DNA of 64,000 nucleotides, from contig JABIZD010000102.1 of the NCBI GenBank assembly GCA_018666555.1, forward strand, positions 1 through 64,000, given 5' to 3'. Origin of the DNA: Gammaproteobacteria bacterium. GTDB lineage: Bacteria > Pseudomonadota > Gammaproteobacteria > Pseudomonadales > Azotimanducaceae. A model generated the notes under the pieces. The model made no database searches and was not told the origin of the DNA. It saw only the letters and a list, made by a program, of their open reading frames with translations. The position numbers were made by a program, and so were the translations under genes. Of this stretch, positions 45,976 to 54,642 are shown piece by piece. Every line of letters starts with the position of its first letter. Position 1 is the stretch's first letter.

Positions 45976-47046
45976 ATGTCAAATACCATGAGTACTCGAG
46001 ACTTCGCAAGCCAGGTATCACAAAGTGTCACTGGTGGGCTGAACTGCGCTTTAACCTTGCTGGGCGACCAACTCGGACTCTACAGACAACTAGCCGAAAG
46101 TGGAGCCATGAACAGCACCCAACTGGCACAACAAACTCAGCTCAGCGAACGCTGGGTAAGGGAATGGCTCTACCAACAAGCCTGCATCGGCCAGATAGAA
46201 TACCTGAAGGCCAGCGATGAATTCTACCTGTCCGAGCCTGCCAAGAAGGTCCTGGCGGAAACTGACCACCCGGCCTATCTCGGCGGCATGTTCCAGTCTG
46301 TTGTTTCCATTTATGACACGGTAAATCACCTACCGGAGTGTTTCCGTAGTGGAACAGGCCACAGTTTTGATGATAAAGGAGAAAGCTGTGCCTGCGGCAT
46401 CGAAAGAATGAGTCGCAAGTTCCAGGCAGATCACCTGGTCCCTGATCTGCTACCCCAGATTGATGGCATGGTTGAGCGACTCAAAGCTGGTGCAAGCGTC
46501 GCCGACGTCGGTTGCGGTGGAGCCACCTCGACCATTGCGATGGCCAGAGCATTCCCCAATAGTCAGTTCACCGGCTATGACATCTCACTGCATGCCCTTG
46601 ATCGAGCCCAAAACAACATCAACGCTGCCGGCGTCAAAAACCTGGTGTTACACAACCCCGTTGACCAACCATTACCCGAGGATGCCAGTTTTGACTTCAT
46701 TACTACTTTTGATGTCATTCATGATTCCACCCATCCAGATCAGTTGATTTCAGCTATCCGCCATTCGCTCAAGGAAGACGGGGCCTGGCTGTGTGCTGAT
46801 GTGAAGGGCTTGCCTACATTTGCGGAAAATCTGGAAGACAATCCTATGGCCACTCTGGCGTATTCGTTTTCAGTGCTGGTCTGCATGTCGGCTGGGCTGT
46901 CAACCGCGGATGGCGCAGGCCTGGGTACCCTGGGTTTTCATAAAGACAAAGCCAGAGAAATGACCAAAGCAAATGGTTTTAGTCGTTTCCGGGAAGTGCC
47001 ATTTGAAGGCGATGCATTCAATGCATTTTACGACATCAGGCCATGA
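45976..47046 (+). CDS. SAM-dependent methyltransferase with N-terminal winged helix
   Basis: 356 residues. The N-terminal part (about 15-100) is a winged-helix dimerisation domain (MNSTQLAQQTQLSERWVREW), as in Rv2258c-like and O-methyltransferase families. The SAM motif is VADVGCGGATSTIAMARAF near residue 175, with motif II DFITTFDVIHD. It methylates a small molecule in the cytoplasm. AGGA precedes the ATG. It is convergent with dedA and divergent from the MaoC-like gene. The substrate is unknown. Confidence 0.85.
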   Translation: MSNTMSTRDFASQVSQSVTGGLNCALTLLGDQLGLYRQLAESGAMNSTQLAQQTQLSERWVREWLYQQACIGQIEYLKASDEFYLSEPAKKVLAETDHPAYLGGMFQSVVSIYDTVNHLPECFRSGTGHSFDDKGESCACGIERMSRKFQADHLVPDLLPQIDGMVERLKAGASVADVGCGGATSTIAMARAFPNSQFTGYDISLHALDRAQNNINAAGVKNLVLHNPVDQPLPEDASFDFITTFDVIHDSTHPDQLISAIRHSLKEDGAWLCADVKGLPTFAENLEDNPMATLAYSFSVLVCMSAGLSTADGAGLGTLGFHKDKAREMTKANGFSRFREVPFEGDAFNAFYDIRP

Positions 47047-47100
47047 CAGAGGAGTAGGGCTGCCAGTCACTTATTCCTGCTGATAAGAGATGAAGGAAGT

Positions 47101-47715
47101 CTAACTACGACGTTTCACGAAAAACAGGTAGCCAAAAACAATCACAACAAGGCCAGCCGTAATCCAGAGCATGAAATCCTGGAGCAAGGGCTTCCAAAGT
47201 TCCTCGTGCGCACCCGCCTGATAACCGATGAAAACCAGGATGCAGCACCACAATCCAGCACCCAGACCCGTGAAGAATAAAAAGCGCGGAATATTCATCG
47301 CCGCGAGACCCGCTGGGACAGAGATTAACTGCCTAACGCCAGGAATCAACCGACAAACAAAGGTCGTGATCTCTCCATGGGATTCAAAATAACGACCTGC
47401 CTGGTCAAAATGTTTTTCGCGGATGAAAAAATAATGGCCTATTTTTTTAAACAAAGGCAAGCCAAGAAAACGGGCTAGCGTATAATTCAACATCGCCCCA
47501 CACAGGCTGCCACTTAATCCGGAGAGCACCACCCACTGCGAATTCATTTGTCCCTGAGAGACAAGATATCCTGCTGGAATCATCGCTATCTCACTCGGGA
47601 AAGGCACGAACGATGATTCAATGAACATCATTATGAAAATGCCCAGATAGCCCCAGTTGGCGACAAGTTCCAATACCGTGCTAACGAGACTGTCTAAAAG
47701 TTCATGCATTGGCAT
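47101..47715 (-). CDS. DedA-family membrane protein
   Basis: 204 residues. Family signatures are FVPFPSEIAMIPAGYL and the later RLIPGVRQLISVPAGLAAM. DedA proteins are integral membrane proteins linked to lipid-carrier (undecaprenyl phosphate) or phospholipid flipping and envelope homeostasis. The ATG at 47715 has only a weak AGGT; the ATG at 47709 is an alternative. It is a single gene. Confidence 0.92.
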   Translation of the reverse strand: MPMHELLDSLVSTVLELVANWGYLGIFIMMFIESSFVPFPSEIAMIPAGYLVSQGQMNSQWVVLSGLSGSLCGAMLNYTLARFLGLPLFKKIGHYFFIREKHFDQAGRYFESHGEITTFVCRLIPGVRQLISVPAGLAAMNIPRFLFFTGLGAGLWCCILVFIGYQAGAHEELWKPLLQDFMLWITAGLVVIVFGYLFFVKRRS

Positions 47716-47985
47716 TTTTTACCTGCTGGTGGCGCGACTATTATTTTCGCAGGATGACCACCAGGATGCAATTAACGCCTTGGCACATATCTTGGCCTTG
47801 GTCTTGTGACCGACAACAAATCGCCTTTTCAGCAACAGCCCAGCACTCAAACCATTGACCATTTTAAGGATCTCCGCCTGGCAAAAAATCCCATTCAGTG
47901 CCCAACGAACTGACAGCCCAGAGCCTTCTCCTGTTTAACAGCGCCTGATATGGTTGTATCTCGATCAATCACAAAAGTGGCAATA

Positions 47986-48651
47986 ATGAAATCCGATGAT
48001 TTAAAATTTTCAGGCCAGCTTAACATCAGCATTGAACTACCTTACCGGGTCTACCTGCCAAATGACTATGTCGATAATCACGCCTCTGGCTTCCCCCTGT
48101 TACTGTTCCTGCATGGAGCCGGAGAGCGTGGTAGCGACCTCACGGCTCTGGCCAAAACAGGCCTTCCCAAAGAGCTAGAGCAGGGCAAGCAACTGCCTTT
48201 TGTCACGGTCTGCCCACAGTGTCCTGTTAAAGAAGCCTGGGATGAACACAAACTCCTGGCCTTGCTCGACAAAATCATCGCTGATTACAATATTGACCTA
48301 TCAAGGCTGTACGTTACAGGACTGAGCATGGGCGGCAGAGGCACCTGGCAATTGGCAAATCTAGCAGGCAACCGGTTTGCTGCAATCCTACCGATATGTC
48401 CGCCGTTTTTCTGGGTGAACCCTGACAATTTTAAAACCCTCCCCGTCTGGTGCTTCCATGGTGTAATGGATTCAGTTGTGCCCATCACGGATTCAGTAAA
48501 AATGGTCCGCCTTCTCCGAGCCGCCGGCTGCGAGGTCAACTTCACAACCTATGCCAATGCAGATCATGACTCCTGGAGCGAAACTTATAGCAACCCGGCA
48601 ATCTACGACTGGCTACTTTCCCATCAGCGGCCCCAGGTCGATGAACCCTAG
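47986..48651 (+). CDS. Alpha/beta hydrolase, predicted esterase/phospholipase
   Basis: 221 residues from the ATG at 47986; an in-frame ATG at 47950 lacks a ribosome-binding site. The catalytic elements are LFLHGAGERGSDLTAL (oxyanion), GLSMGGRG (nucleophile Ser), HGVMDSVVP (Asp) and ADHDSW (His). This is the compact carboxylesterase/PHB-depolymerase-like group. No signal peptide is seen, so it acts in the cytoplasm. The natural substrate is unknown. Confidence 0.87.
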   Translation: MKSDDLKFSGQLNISIELPYRVYLPNDYVDNHASGFPLLLFLHGAGERGSDLTALAKTGLPKELEQGKQLPFVTVCPQCPVKEAWDEHKLLALLDKIIADYNIDLSRLYVTGLSMGGRGTWQLANLAGNRFAAILPICPPFFWVNPDNFKTLPVWCFHGVMDSVVPITDSVKMVRLLRAAGCEVNFTTYANADHDSWSETYSNPAIYDWLLSHQRPQVDEP

Positions 48652-48883
48652 GACTGACACAGCATTAACGCCCCTATTCAATGACCCTGGTTACTGAGCC
48701 CAGGCATTATCTGGATAAGGGGCCTTGATTGGCTGACCTAACTTCAACCTGAAAGTCACTGACTATCGCTGCCAAACCACCTAAGCAGAACAAGCCAGGC
48801 TAATCAGCAATGCCGGTTAGAAATCAGCTGGGCTGCCATTTTCTTGGTAGACTTGATTGACACAAGGCAACGGCAAAATAATC

Positions 48884-49642
48884 ATGGAACTAGAAACTGT
48901 AATCTACGAGAAAAAAGACGCCATCGCTTACGTCACTCTGAACCGTCCGGATAAACTTAATGCCATGGATGAACAACTGCATGAGGAACTCGGCCATATC
49001 TGGGCTGATTTCCGCGACGACCCAGCACTTCGCGTCGCCATTCTGTCCGGTAAGGGCAAATGCTTCAGCGCCGGAGCTGATCTTTCCAGTGGAGCTCCAG
49101 AAAAATACCAATACACCGGTGAATTCCCAGATATCAGCCAGACCCAAAAAGTATTCAAACCGATTATTGCCGCACTACACAGCCATGTCGTTGGATACGG
49201 CATGTGGATTGCACTGGATGCAGACATAAGAATTGCCACGGCAGATACTTCTTTCTGGTTACCAGAACCCCAGTGGGGTATCGCAACCATTCCCTGTGGA
49301 TGGTTCCCGCGGATAATGCCCTGGGCGATTGCCTCCGAGTTATTGCTGATGGCAGATCGAATAACGGCTGAACGAGCTTTTCAAATAGGCATGATTAATA
49401 AAATCGTTGCAGCTGACCAACTGATGCAGGAAGCCGAAAAAATGGCTCATAGAATCTGTTCCCTGAGTCCGGTAGCCGTCCAGGGCATGAAAGAATCCAT
49501 GGTGCGGGCGTCATCACTTGATTACAACGCAGTTGACCAGATCACGGACTGGGTACAGACCCGGGTCATGAATTCCGAGGACAGACAGGAAGGCGGTAGA
49601 GCCTTTACCGAGAAACGACAGGCGAATTGGAAAAACCAATAA
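48884..49642 (+). CDS. Enoyl-CoA hydratase/isomerase family protein
   Basis: 252 residues from the ATG at 48884; a TTG at 48857 is in frame. The crotonase features are VTLNRPDKLNAMD, FSAGADLSS, the oxyanion Gly in HSHVVGYGMWIALDADI and LPEPQWGIATIP with a likely catalytic Glu. It acts on an acyl-CoA (hydration or isomerisation). It is not part of the paa cluster 8 kb away, and neighbours do not define its pathway. Confidence 0.87.
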   Translation: MELETVIYEKKDAIAYVTLNRPDKLNAMDEQLHEELGHIWADFRDDPALRVAILSGKGKCFSAGADLSSGAPEKYQYTGEFPDISQTQKVFKPIIAALHSHVVGYGMWIALDADIRIATADTSFWLPEPQWGIATIPCGWFPRIMPWAIASELLLMADRITAERAFQIGMINKIVAADQLMQEAEKMAHRICSLSPVAVQGMKESMVRASSLDYNAVDQITDWVQTRVMNSEDRQEGGRAFTEKRQANWKNQ

Positions 49643-49657
49643 CCGCGCTTAACGCGG
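49643..49657. terminator. Weak hairpin after the enoyl-CoA hydratase gene
   Basis: CCGCG (49643-49647) and CGCGG (49653-49657) with a 5-base loop, immediately after the stop. No T-run follows. A separate T8A8 tract lies at 49770-49785, nearer the convergent dehydrogenase gene. Confidence 0.3.
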
Positions 49658-49821
49658 CAACGGTGGACGGGTTATGACTTCCAGCAGCCAGTCATGTTGC
49701 TCCGCAGGCTCCGTATCCTCATCTGTAAACCGACCAAAACAAAACCAGTCAAGGACCAGGGCTATAGGGTTTTTTTTAAAAAAAAGGCAGATTAAAAAAG
49801 AACTCAACTGTGGGTTTCACC

Positions 49822-50826
49822 TCAGGGTTTAAAAACAACCTTGATAGCTTCTTCAGCGAGTAACTGGGTTTCATACGCTTCGCCGGCCTGCTCCAGCTCA
49901 AAGGTGTGACTCACCAAAGGCTTACGATCAACCTTGCCACTATTTATCAGTTCGAAGGCTTCGACAAATTCATCTCGAGTCCAGGCCCAGGAACCCAATA
50001 CCCTGATCCCCTTACGAACCACAATGTTATAGTCAATGGTCACATCCTGTTCAAATACCGCAACAATAACCACCTTACCATTCTGTTTGGCCATGATCAT
50101 GGCTTGTTCGAGAACACTGGTTCCTTTGAAATTCTTACCGTAACCGGCACAATCGTAAACCACATCGACGTTGCCCTGCACCGCTTCAACTACATGCAGT
50201 TGTTCCGAACCGGTAATGGCTAACACTTCCTCAACGGCATTTTTATCACTGGCATTGATAGTGATATCAGCGCCTAGCTCCCTGGCCTTGGCAAGCCGCT
50301 TTTCAGATAAATCAACCAGAATAACCCTGGCAGACACACTGGCTTTGATGCATTGCAATATGCCCAGCCCAATAATACCAGCACCCATAATGACGTGAGT
50401 TTCGCCATCGGTTGCTTCACCCAGCCTGGCAGCATGCAGCGATGTTGCCAGGGGTTCCGTCGTCGCGGCTTCCACAAAGCTGACTGAATCATCAAAATGA
50501 ATGAGCGACTCAAGCATCTGTGGGGTTAACCTGATGAATTCCGCATTTGCACCAATACCCACGCAAACCACTCGATCACCGATTTCAACGCCACTGACCT
50601 GGCCATTTATTTCAACAACCTCACCGCTGAATTCGTGGCCAAGAACCCGGCCAGAGTCTAGAGGATTACCCAGTTGCAGAAACAAACCATGCCGATAGGT
50701 GTGAAGATCTGAGCCACAAATACCGCATGCCCGGACCTTGAGCAGCACCTCTCCCTGTTTCAATACAGGTCGGTCAATTTCTTCGAAACGCACATCCCTT
50801 GGTCCATGAAATACAGCTGCTTTCAC
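49822..50826 (-). CDS. Zinc-dependent medium-chain alcohol dehydrogenase
   Basis: 334 residues starting at GTG 50826, which follows GGAGAG; an apparent upstream extension to 51027 is not used because it lacks a ribosome-binding site and the family begins MKAAVFHGP. The catalytic zinc motif is CGICGSDLHTY and GHEFSGEV. The usual four-Cys structural-zinc loop is absent (GDRVVCVGIGANAEF), a shortened form. The Rossmann motif is IMGAGIIGLGILQ, with Asp after strand 2 (LVDLSEK) favouring NAD. It oxidises an alcohol or polyol; the substrate is unknown. Repeats upstream may carry its regulator site. Confidence 0.87.
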   Translation of the reverse strand: MKAAVFHGPRDVRFEEIDRPVLKQGEVLLKVRACGICGSDLHTYRHGLFLQLGNPLDSGRVLGHEFSGEVVEINGQVSGVEIGDRVVCVGIGANAEFIRLTPQMLESLIHFDDSVSFVEAATTEPLATSLHAARLGEATDGETHVIMGAGIIGLGILQCIKASVSARVILVDLSEKRLAKARELGADITINASDKNAVEEVLAITGSEQLHVVEAVQGNVDVVYDCAGYGKNFKGTSVLEQAMIMAKQNGKVVIVAVFEQDVTIDYNIVVRKGIRVLGSWAWTRDEFVEAFELINSGKVDRKPLVSHTFELEQAGEAYETQLLAEEAIKVVFKP

Positions 50827-50955
50827 AAAACTCTCCTTTCTCTGAGCAGAGACTATCTTCCCCCAGAGCACTGACCCGGTGCAACCCTTGGAGGTAACCC
50901 GTCTTTTTCCCGGTGAAGGAAGGTATCCGCAATTCTGGACAAACATACCCACAAA

Positions 50956-51001
50956 TTCGGAAAAAGATACTCGTATTCCGAACAAAGATACTCGTATCCC
51001 G
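50956..51001. repeat. Tandem repeat with palindromic core, 21-bp period
   Basis: AAAGATACTCGTATTCCG (50963-50980) and AAAGATACTCGTATCCCG (50984-51001) differ at one base. Each contains ATAC-NN-GTAT symmetry; the second reads GATACTCGTATC. The 21-bp period puts the copies on one face of the helix. They are 137-175 bases upstream of the alcohol dehydrogenase GTG, suggesting operators. Confidence 0.65.
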
Positions 51002-51289
51002 GCCCATAAAATCAGTAGTAAAACCATCTGAATGAGGCAGAGAACTAACGCTTTAAGTCAAATTGAGTCATGGGAATCAGGCGCCAGGTGTTGAAATTAA
51101 TCCGATAAAGCGCTTGCATTCACTAACTCAACCCCCTAAAGTCCGCGACATCAGATCCATCTGATCGCGCCATCTTTAGTTGTATGCATGGATAAAGCCA
51201 TGCGATCCCTCCCCAGAGAGTCAATTTCTGCATGTCGCCCCCGACAATATGGACCACAGATAAACGCAAACTATTTAGCGTTCGTCTTT

Positions 51290-51295
51290 TATAAT
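51290..51295 (+). promoter_or_regulatory. Consensus -10 box upstream of rhlE
   Basis: TATAAT at 51290-51295. No good -35 sequence lies 16-18 bases upstream. The inferred transcript would begin at about 51302, inside the palindrome. Confidence 0.5.
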
Positions 51296-51300
51296 AAATT

Positions 51301-51319
51301 TGCGATTAAATTAATCGCA
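51301..51319. promoter_or_regulatory. Perfect 9-bp inverted repeat at the rhlE transcript start / leader
   Basis: TGCGATTAAATTAATCGCA: TGCGATTAA and TTAATCGCA around a single A. It lies between the -10 box and the AGGAAA ribosome-binding site (51323-51328). It could be an operator or an mRNA hairpin that controls access to the ribosome-binding site. Confidence 0.6.
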
Positions 51320-51333
51320 CACAGGAAATAACT

Positions 51334-52731
51334 ATGCAATTCAGCCAACTCGGCTTACTACCAGAACTACTTCGTGCTGTTAATGAAAAAGGCTACAGCA
51401 AAACTACACCCATTCAGGAAAAAGCCATCCCTGCCGTACTGAACAAAAGGGACATCATGGCTTCGGCCCAAACCGGAACAGGAAAAACTGCAGCATTCGT
51501 ACTGCCTTTACTACAATTACTCAGCCAGGACCGTGACAATGATAAATCCCAAGTCCGCGTTCTCATTATCACTCCAACAAGAGAGTTAGCCGCCCAGATT
51601 CAGGACAGCGTTTTGACTTATGGACGCTACCTCGAGATCAAATCGATGGCCGTATTTGGCGGCGTCAATATCAAACCTCAAATACGTCAACTCAGAATCG
51701 GCACAGATATCCTTATCGCTACGCCGGGCAGACTACTTGACCTGGTGCAGCAGAAAGCAGTTCACCTTGGCCATGTCGGGACCTTAGTGCTAGATGAAGC
51801 AGACCGTATGTTAGATATGGGCTTCATCCCTGACATCAAGCGAATTCAAGCTTTAGTTCCAAAGACAAAACGGTCTCTGTTATTTTCAGCCACCTTCTCT
51901 GATGACATCAGAGCCCTTGCTAAAAGCATGCTCAATCAACCCCTGGAAATTGATGTTGCTCCGCGCAATACCACCATAGAAACCGTTAACCAAAAAATCC
52001 ACCCGGTCGATAAGAAAGTCAAGTCATCTCTGTTGATCCACCTCATCAAACAACAAAGCTGGCGCCAGGTACTGGTTTTTACCCGGACCAAACATGGCGC
52101 GAATCGTCTCGTCAAGGCCCTGACAAAAGCGGGTATAAGCTCGGATGCCATCCACGGTAATAAGACCCAGGGAGCTCGAACTCGTGCTTTAGCTGCCTTT
52201 AAGAATCACCAGACAGACATTCTAGTAGCAACCGATATTGCAGCTCGAGGGATCGATATTGTCCAACTCCCCTTAGTAGTTAATTTTGACCTGCCGAATG
52301 TAGCCGAAGATTATGTTCATAGAATCGGCAGGACAGGTCGGGCAGGCATCAAAGGCAGCGCAATTTCGTTAGTCTCAGCGGATGAGATCAAACAACTCAG
52401 AGATATCGAACGGTTCATAAAAATGCACCTGCAGAGAGACGAGGTCGATGGCTTCGAACCTATCGAGCAACTCTCGGAATCACGGTCACTTGCATCACCG
52501 GCCCCGGCAAGGATTAACCGAAGCATGAATAAAACCCGCTCTAAACAACGCTCCCACAAAAAAGGCTCACAGCCTCAGGCAGAATCTTCAGGGCAATCAA
52601 GCCAGGACAACCGCAATCAATCCTCGGGTCAGTCTGCGAATACCAACCGCAGTCGAGTCAGGAGTTTTTCTCCCAAACCAGCAAACCAACGTTCGAGGTC
52701 ATCCCAGGGCTCCAGACGTGAAATGAGTTAG
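51334..52731 (+). CDS. rhlE: DEAD-box RNA helicase, RhlE type
   Basis: 465 residues. All DEAD-box motifs are present: Q motif ([14 protein letters not shown]), I AQTGTGKT (45-52), Ia [15 protein letters not shown] (154-157), [17 protein letters not shown] and [10 protein letters not shown]. The tail from about 390 is rich in Ser, Gln, Arg and Asn, as in RhlE-type proteins that bind RNA. It unwinds RNA duplexes in ribosome assembly or mRNA decay, often at low temperature. The gene is preceded by a palindrome near its start and followed 7 bases later by an NYN-domain gene. Confidence 0.92.
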   Translation: MQFSQLGLLPELLRAVNEKGYSKTTPIQEKAIPAVLNKRDIMASAQTGTGKTAAFVLPLLQLLSQDRDNDKSQVRVLIITPTRELAAQIQDSVLTYGRYLEIKSMAVFGGVNIKPQIRQLRIGTDILIATPGRLLDLVQQKAVHLGHVGTLVLDEADRMLDMGFIPDIKRIQALVPKTKRSLLFSATFSDDIRALAKSMLNQPLEIDVAPRNTTIETVNQKIHPVDKKVKSSLLIHLIKQQSWRQVLVFTRTKHGANRLVKALTKAGISSDAIHGNKTQGARTRALAAFKNHQTDILVATDIAARGIDIVQLPLVVNFDLPNVAEDYVHRIGRTGRAGIKGSAISLVSADEIKQLRDIERFIKMHLQRDEVDGFEPIEQLSESRSLASPAPARINRSMNKTRSKQRSHKKGSQPQAESSGQSSQDNRNQSSGQSANTNRSRVRSFSPKPANQRSRSSQGSRREMS

Positions 52732-52738
52732 CCCGACA

Positions 52739-53221
52739 TTGCCCAAACTAGCCGTTTTTGCTGACATTCAAAATCTCTATTACACCAGCAGGGATGTCTT
52801 CGCGAGATCGGTTAACTATGAGGCAATCTGGAATCACCTTAGTGCGCAGGGTGAAATCGTCCAGGCGACAGCCTATGCCATAGAAAAAAATGATCCAGGC
52901 CAGCTTCGCTTTCAAAATGCGCTCAGGCTGATCGGGTTTACAGTAAAATTGAAACCATTTATCACGCGCCAAGACGGTTCCGCAAAGGGCGATTGGGATG
53001 TAGGCATTACCATCGATATGATGCAGGCAGCAGCAACCGCTGACACGGTGGTGCTGCTGTCCGGAGATGGCGACTTCGCAATTCTACTAAATCACCTACG
53101 CGAGCAATTGGCGACAAAAAGTACGGTTTATGGTGTCAGAAAACTCACTGCCCAGGCGCTGATCAATTCAGCAGATACTTTCTTTGCCATCAATGAATCT
53201 TTTTTAATGGATACACGCTAG
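52739..53221 (+). CDS. NYN-domain protein (LabA/DUF88-like), putative RNase
   Basis: 160 residues beginning at TTG 52739; the start is supported because the domain opens directly (PKLAVFADIQNLYY, first catalytic-type Asp9). Other acidic sites are GDWDVGITIDMMQ and LLSGDGDFAILLNHLRE. NYN domains have the PIN-like nuclease fold and usually cut RNA. The gene starts 7 bases after rhlE, so the two are co-translated: an RNA helicase with a putative ribonuclease. Confidence 0.85.
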   Translation: MPKLAVFADIQNLYYTSRDVFARSVNYEAIWNHLSAQGEIVQATAYAIEKNDPGQLRFQNALRLIGFTVKLKPFITRQDGSAKGDWDVGITIDMMQAAATADTVVLLSGDGDFAILLNHLREQLATKSTVYGVRKLTAQALINSADTFFAINESFLMDTR

Positions 53222-53648
53222 GGTAGAAGCACGGTCATAGGACAAGCCTACTGCAGGGTTCCCTTAACAGCTGAACGGCACCACTTCCACTATAGAGGCT
53301 AATCGGTTTTGATTATTACCTGGTCGGCCAAATACGGGATTTCAAAACACGCCTGCTAAGGCTATCCAACCATCCTCCAAAACATTCAACCATCCTGTGT
53401 TACCGTTATCTTGCCTCAACAAAATCAACATCCAGGCTGATAGCTCTGGTTCCGTGATTTGAGTGGCTCGACAGGATCCCTCCTTGCAATCGAAAACTCT
53501 ATGGCAACACCAATCACCCACAACTCGCTAGATGATGATTTTTTTTGCAGGCCTGCTTATCATATTAGGAATCGTACATACTATCATCATGATCAGATAG
53601 AATACTGATCCTGCGCTCGTCAGGTTGAATTATTCACACAGGCAAACA
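53222..53648. other. Intergenic region before the cupin gene
   Basis: 427 bases. A short direct repeat CAACCATCCT occurs at 53367-53376 and 53387-53396 (20-bp period). No gene is supported; an in-frame TTG at 53625 is not the favoured start of the next gene. Confidence 0.4.
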
Positions 53649-54263
53649 ATGCAAACATCTACCTTAAAAAGACAAGCAGCCGTCTCTGATTCCATACAAA
53701 AGGTCCGCCACATCATCAACAACCAGGGCGTCAGCTCAGCCGCCTTAGGTAAAGTTAAAAAAATCCTGCTGGCACTGGCAGCGCAAACAGAACTATTCAG
53801 CCCAGCCGACTACCCAACACCCACGGTCAGGGAATATGGCAAAGTCTATCTGCTCAGCGATGACGAAGATGGCAGCTTTTCCCTTTATCTAGTCAGCTCA
53901 CACCCGGTAGGTCCATCTCCCATCCATGACCATGGCACCTGGGCCGTCATCGCCGGTCTTGCTGGAGAGGAAGAAAACACGATCTATAAGCGCCTTGATG
54001 ACGGCCAGCAAGCTGGAAAGGCACACATCGAAATCGACCATACAATCACCCTGGCCCAGGGCGATGCCATTGCCCTCATGCCCGATGATATTCATCACAT
54101 TGTGACTACCTCTGAGGAACCAACGCGGCACTTTCACCTATACGGTAAAGGCTTTATCCAGCAAACAGAGCGTTTGGAATTCAACCTGCAGGAAGGAACC
54201 ACAAAAGCCGTTTCGGGTGCTTTTGTACCCGTGGATGAAAGTCGGCGAGTCCAATGCAGTTAA
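53649..54263 (+). CDS. Cysteine dioxygenase-like cupin
   Basis: 204 residues from the ATG at 53649; a TTG at 53625 is in frame but less likely. The iron triad appears as H93-x-H95 (PIHDHGTWAVIAG) and a His in PDDIHHIVT (149 or 150). This cupin layout is that of cysteine or 3-mercaptopropionate dioxygenases, which use Fe(II) and O2 to oxidise a thiol to a sulfinate. The substrate is not fixed by the sequence. It is a single gene. Confidence 0.8.
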   Translation: MQTSTLKRQAAVSDSIQKVRHIINNQGVSSAALGKVKKILLALAAQTELFSPADYPTPTVREYGKVYLLSDDEDGSFSLYLVSSHPVGPSPIHDHGTWAVIAGLAGEEENTIYKRLDDGQQAGKAHIEIDHTITLAQGDAIALMPDDIHHIVTTSEEPTRHFHLYGKGFIQQTERLEFNLQEGTTKAVSGAFVPVDESRRVQCS

Positions 54264-54642
54264 ATCCGAATCTCCTGACAACATAACCTGCTTTAGACTA
54301 TCGGGTTTCAATCATACCAGGGTCGAAACCGCGATTATCCGCATGGCCTGGATTTCTTTGTCGTCTGTCTTTGCTAACTATTTTTGCTAACTGTCTTTGC
54401 TGCCAATTTCTGCTATCTGAATCTGCTCGACTCTTACCGACAAGACAAAGCTATAAGCCAACCGCAGTAACCTGGCGAGAACTGATCCTTGGGCACAGCT
54501 CTTGGTAACCACTTTTCCTTGGTGAGAGTCCCGTTTACCAAACCGACCCAGAACTAATCAGGGCTAAGCTTTGCCCAGGATCGGGATTTTAATCCGCAAC
54601 AAACTAAACCCGGCAGGCGCAAAAAACTAGGTTGATAAAGCA
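54264..54642. other. Intergenic region between convergent cupin and carotenoid-oxygenase genes
   Basis: 379 bases. It holds the degenerate tandem repeat at 54365-54427. No gene or clear terminator is seen. Confidence 0.4.
54365..54427. repeat. Degenerate tandem repeat, 26-bp period with 13-bp sub-period
   Basis: Units at 54365-54390 and 54391-54416 and a partial unit at 54417-54427. All begin CTG and carry CTTTGCT or CTGCT; TTTGCTAACT recurs at 54370-54379 and 54383-54392. It is a simple-sequence duplication without obvious function. Confidence 0.55.

Larger units (their letters stand above)
50827..51333. other. Divergent control region, alcohol dehydrogenase / rhlE
   Basis: 507 bases containing a 21-bp-period repeat (50956-51001), a consensus -10 box (51290-51295), and a perfect inverted repeat (51301-51319). 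No gene is supported. Confidence 0.6.

Noticed and set aside
49770-49785. T8A8 tract between convergent genes
   Set aside because: It is a homopolymer palindrome without a GC stem, so I do not call it a terminator; possible sequencing-sensitive tract only.
50827-51027. A 67-residue N-terminal extension of the alcohol dehydrogenase
   Set aside because: It includes the peptide GIRVSLF/GIRVSFS created by the 21-bp DNA repeat, lacks a ribosome-binding site, and family members start at the GTG-coded MKAAV position.
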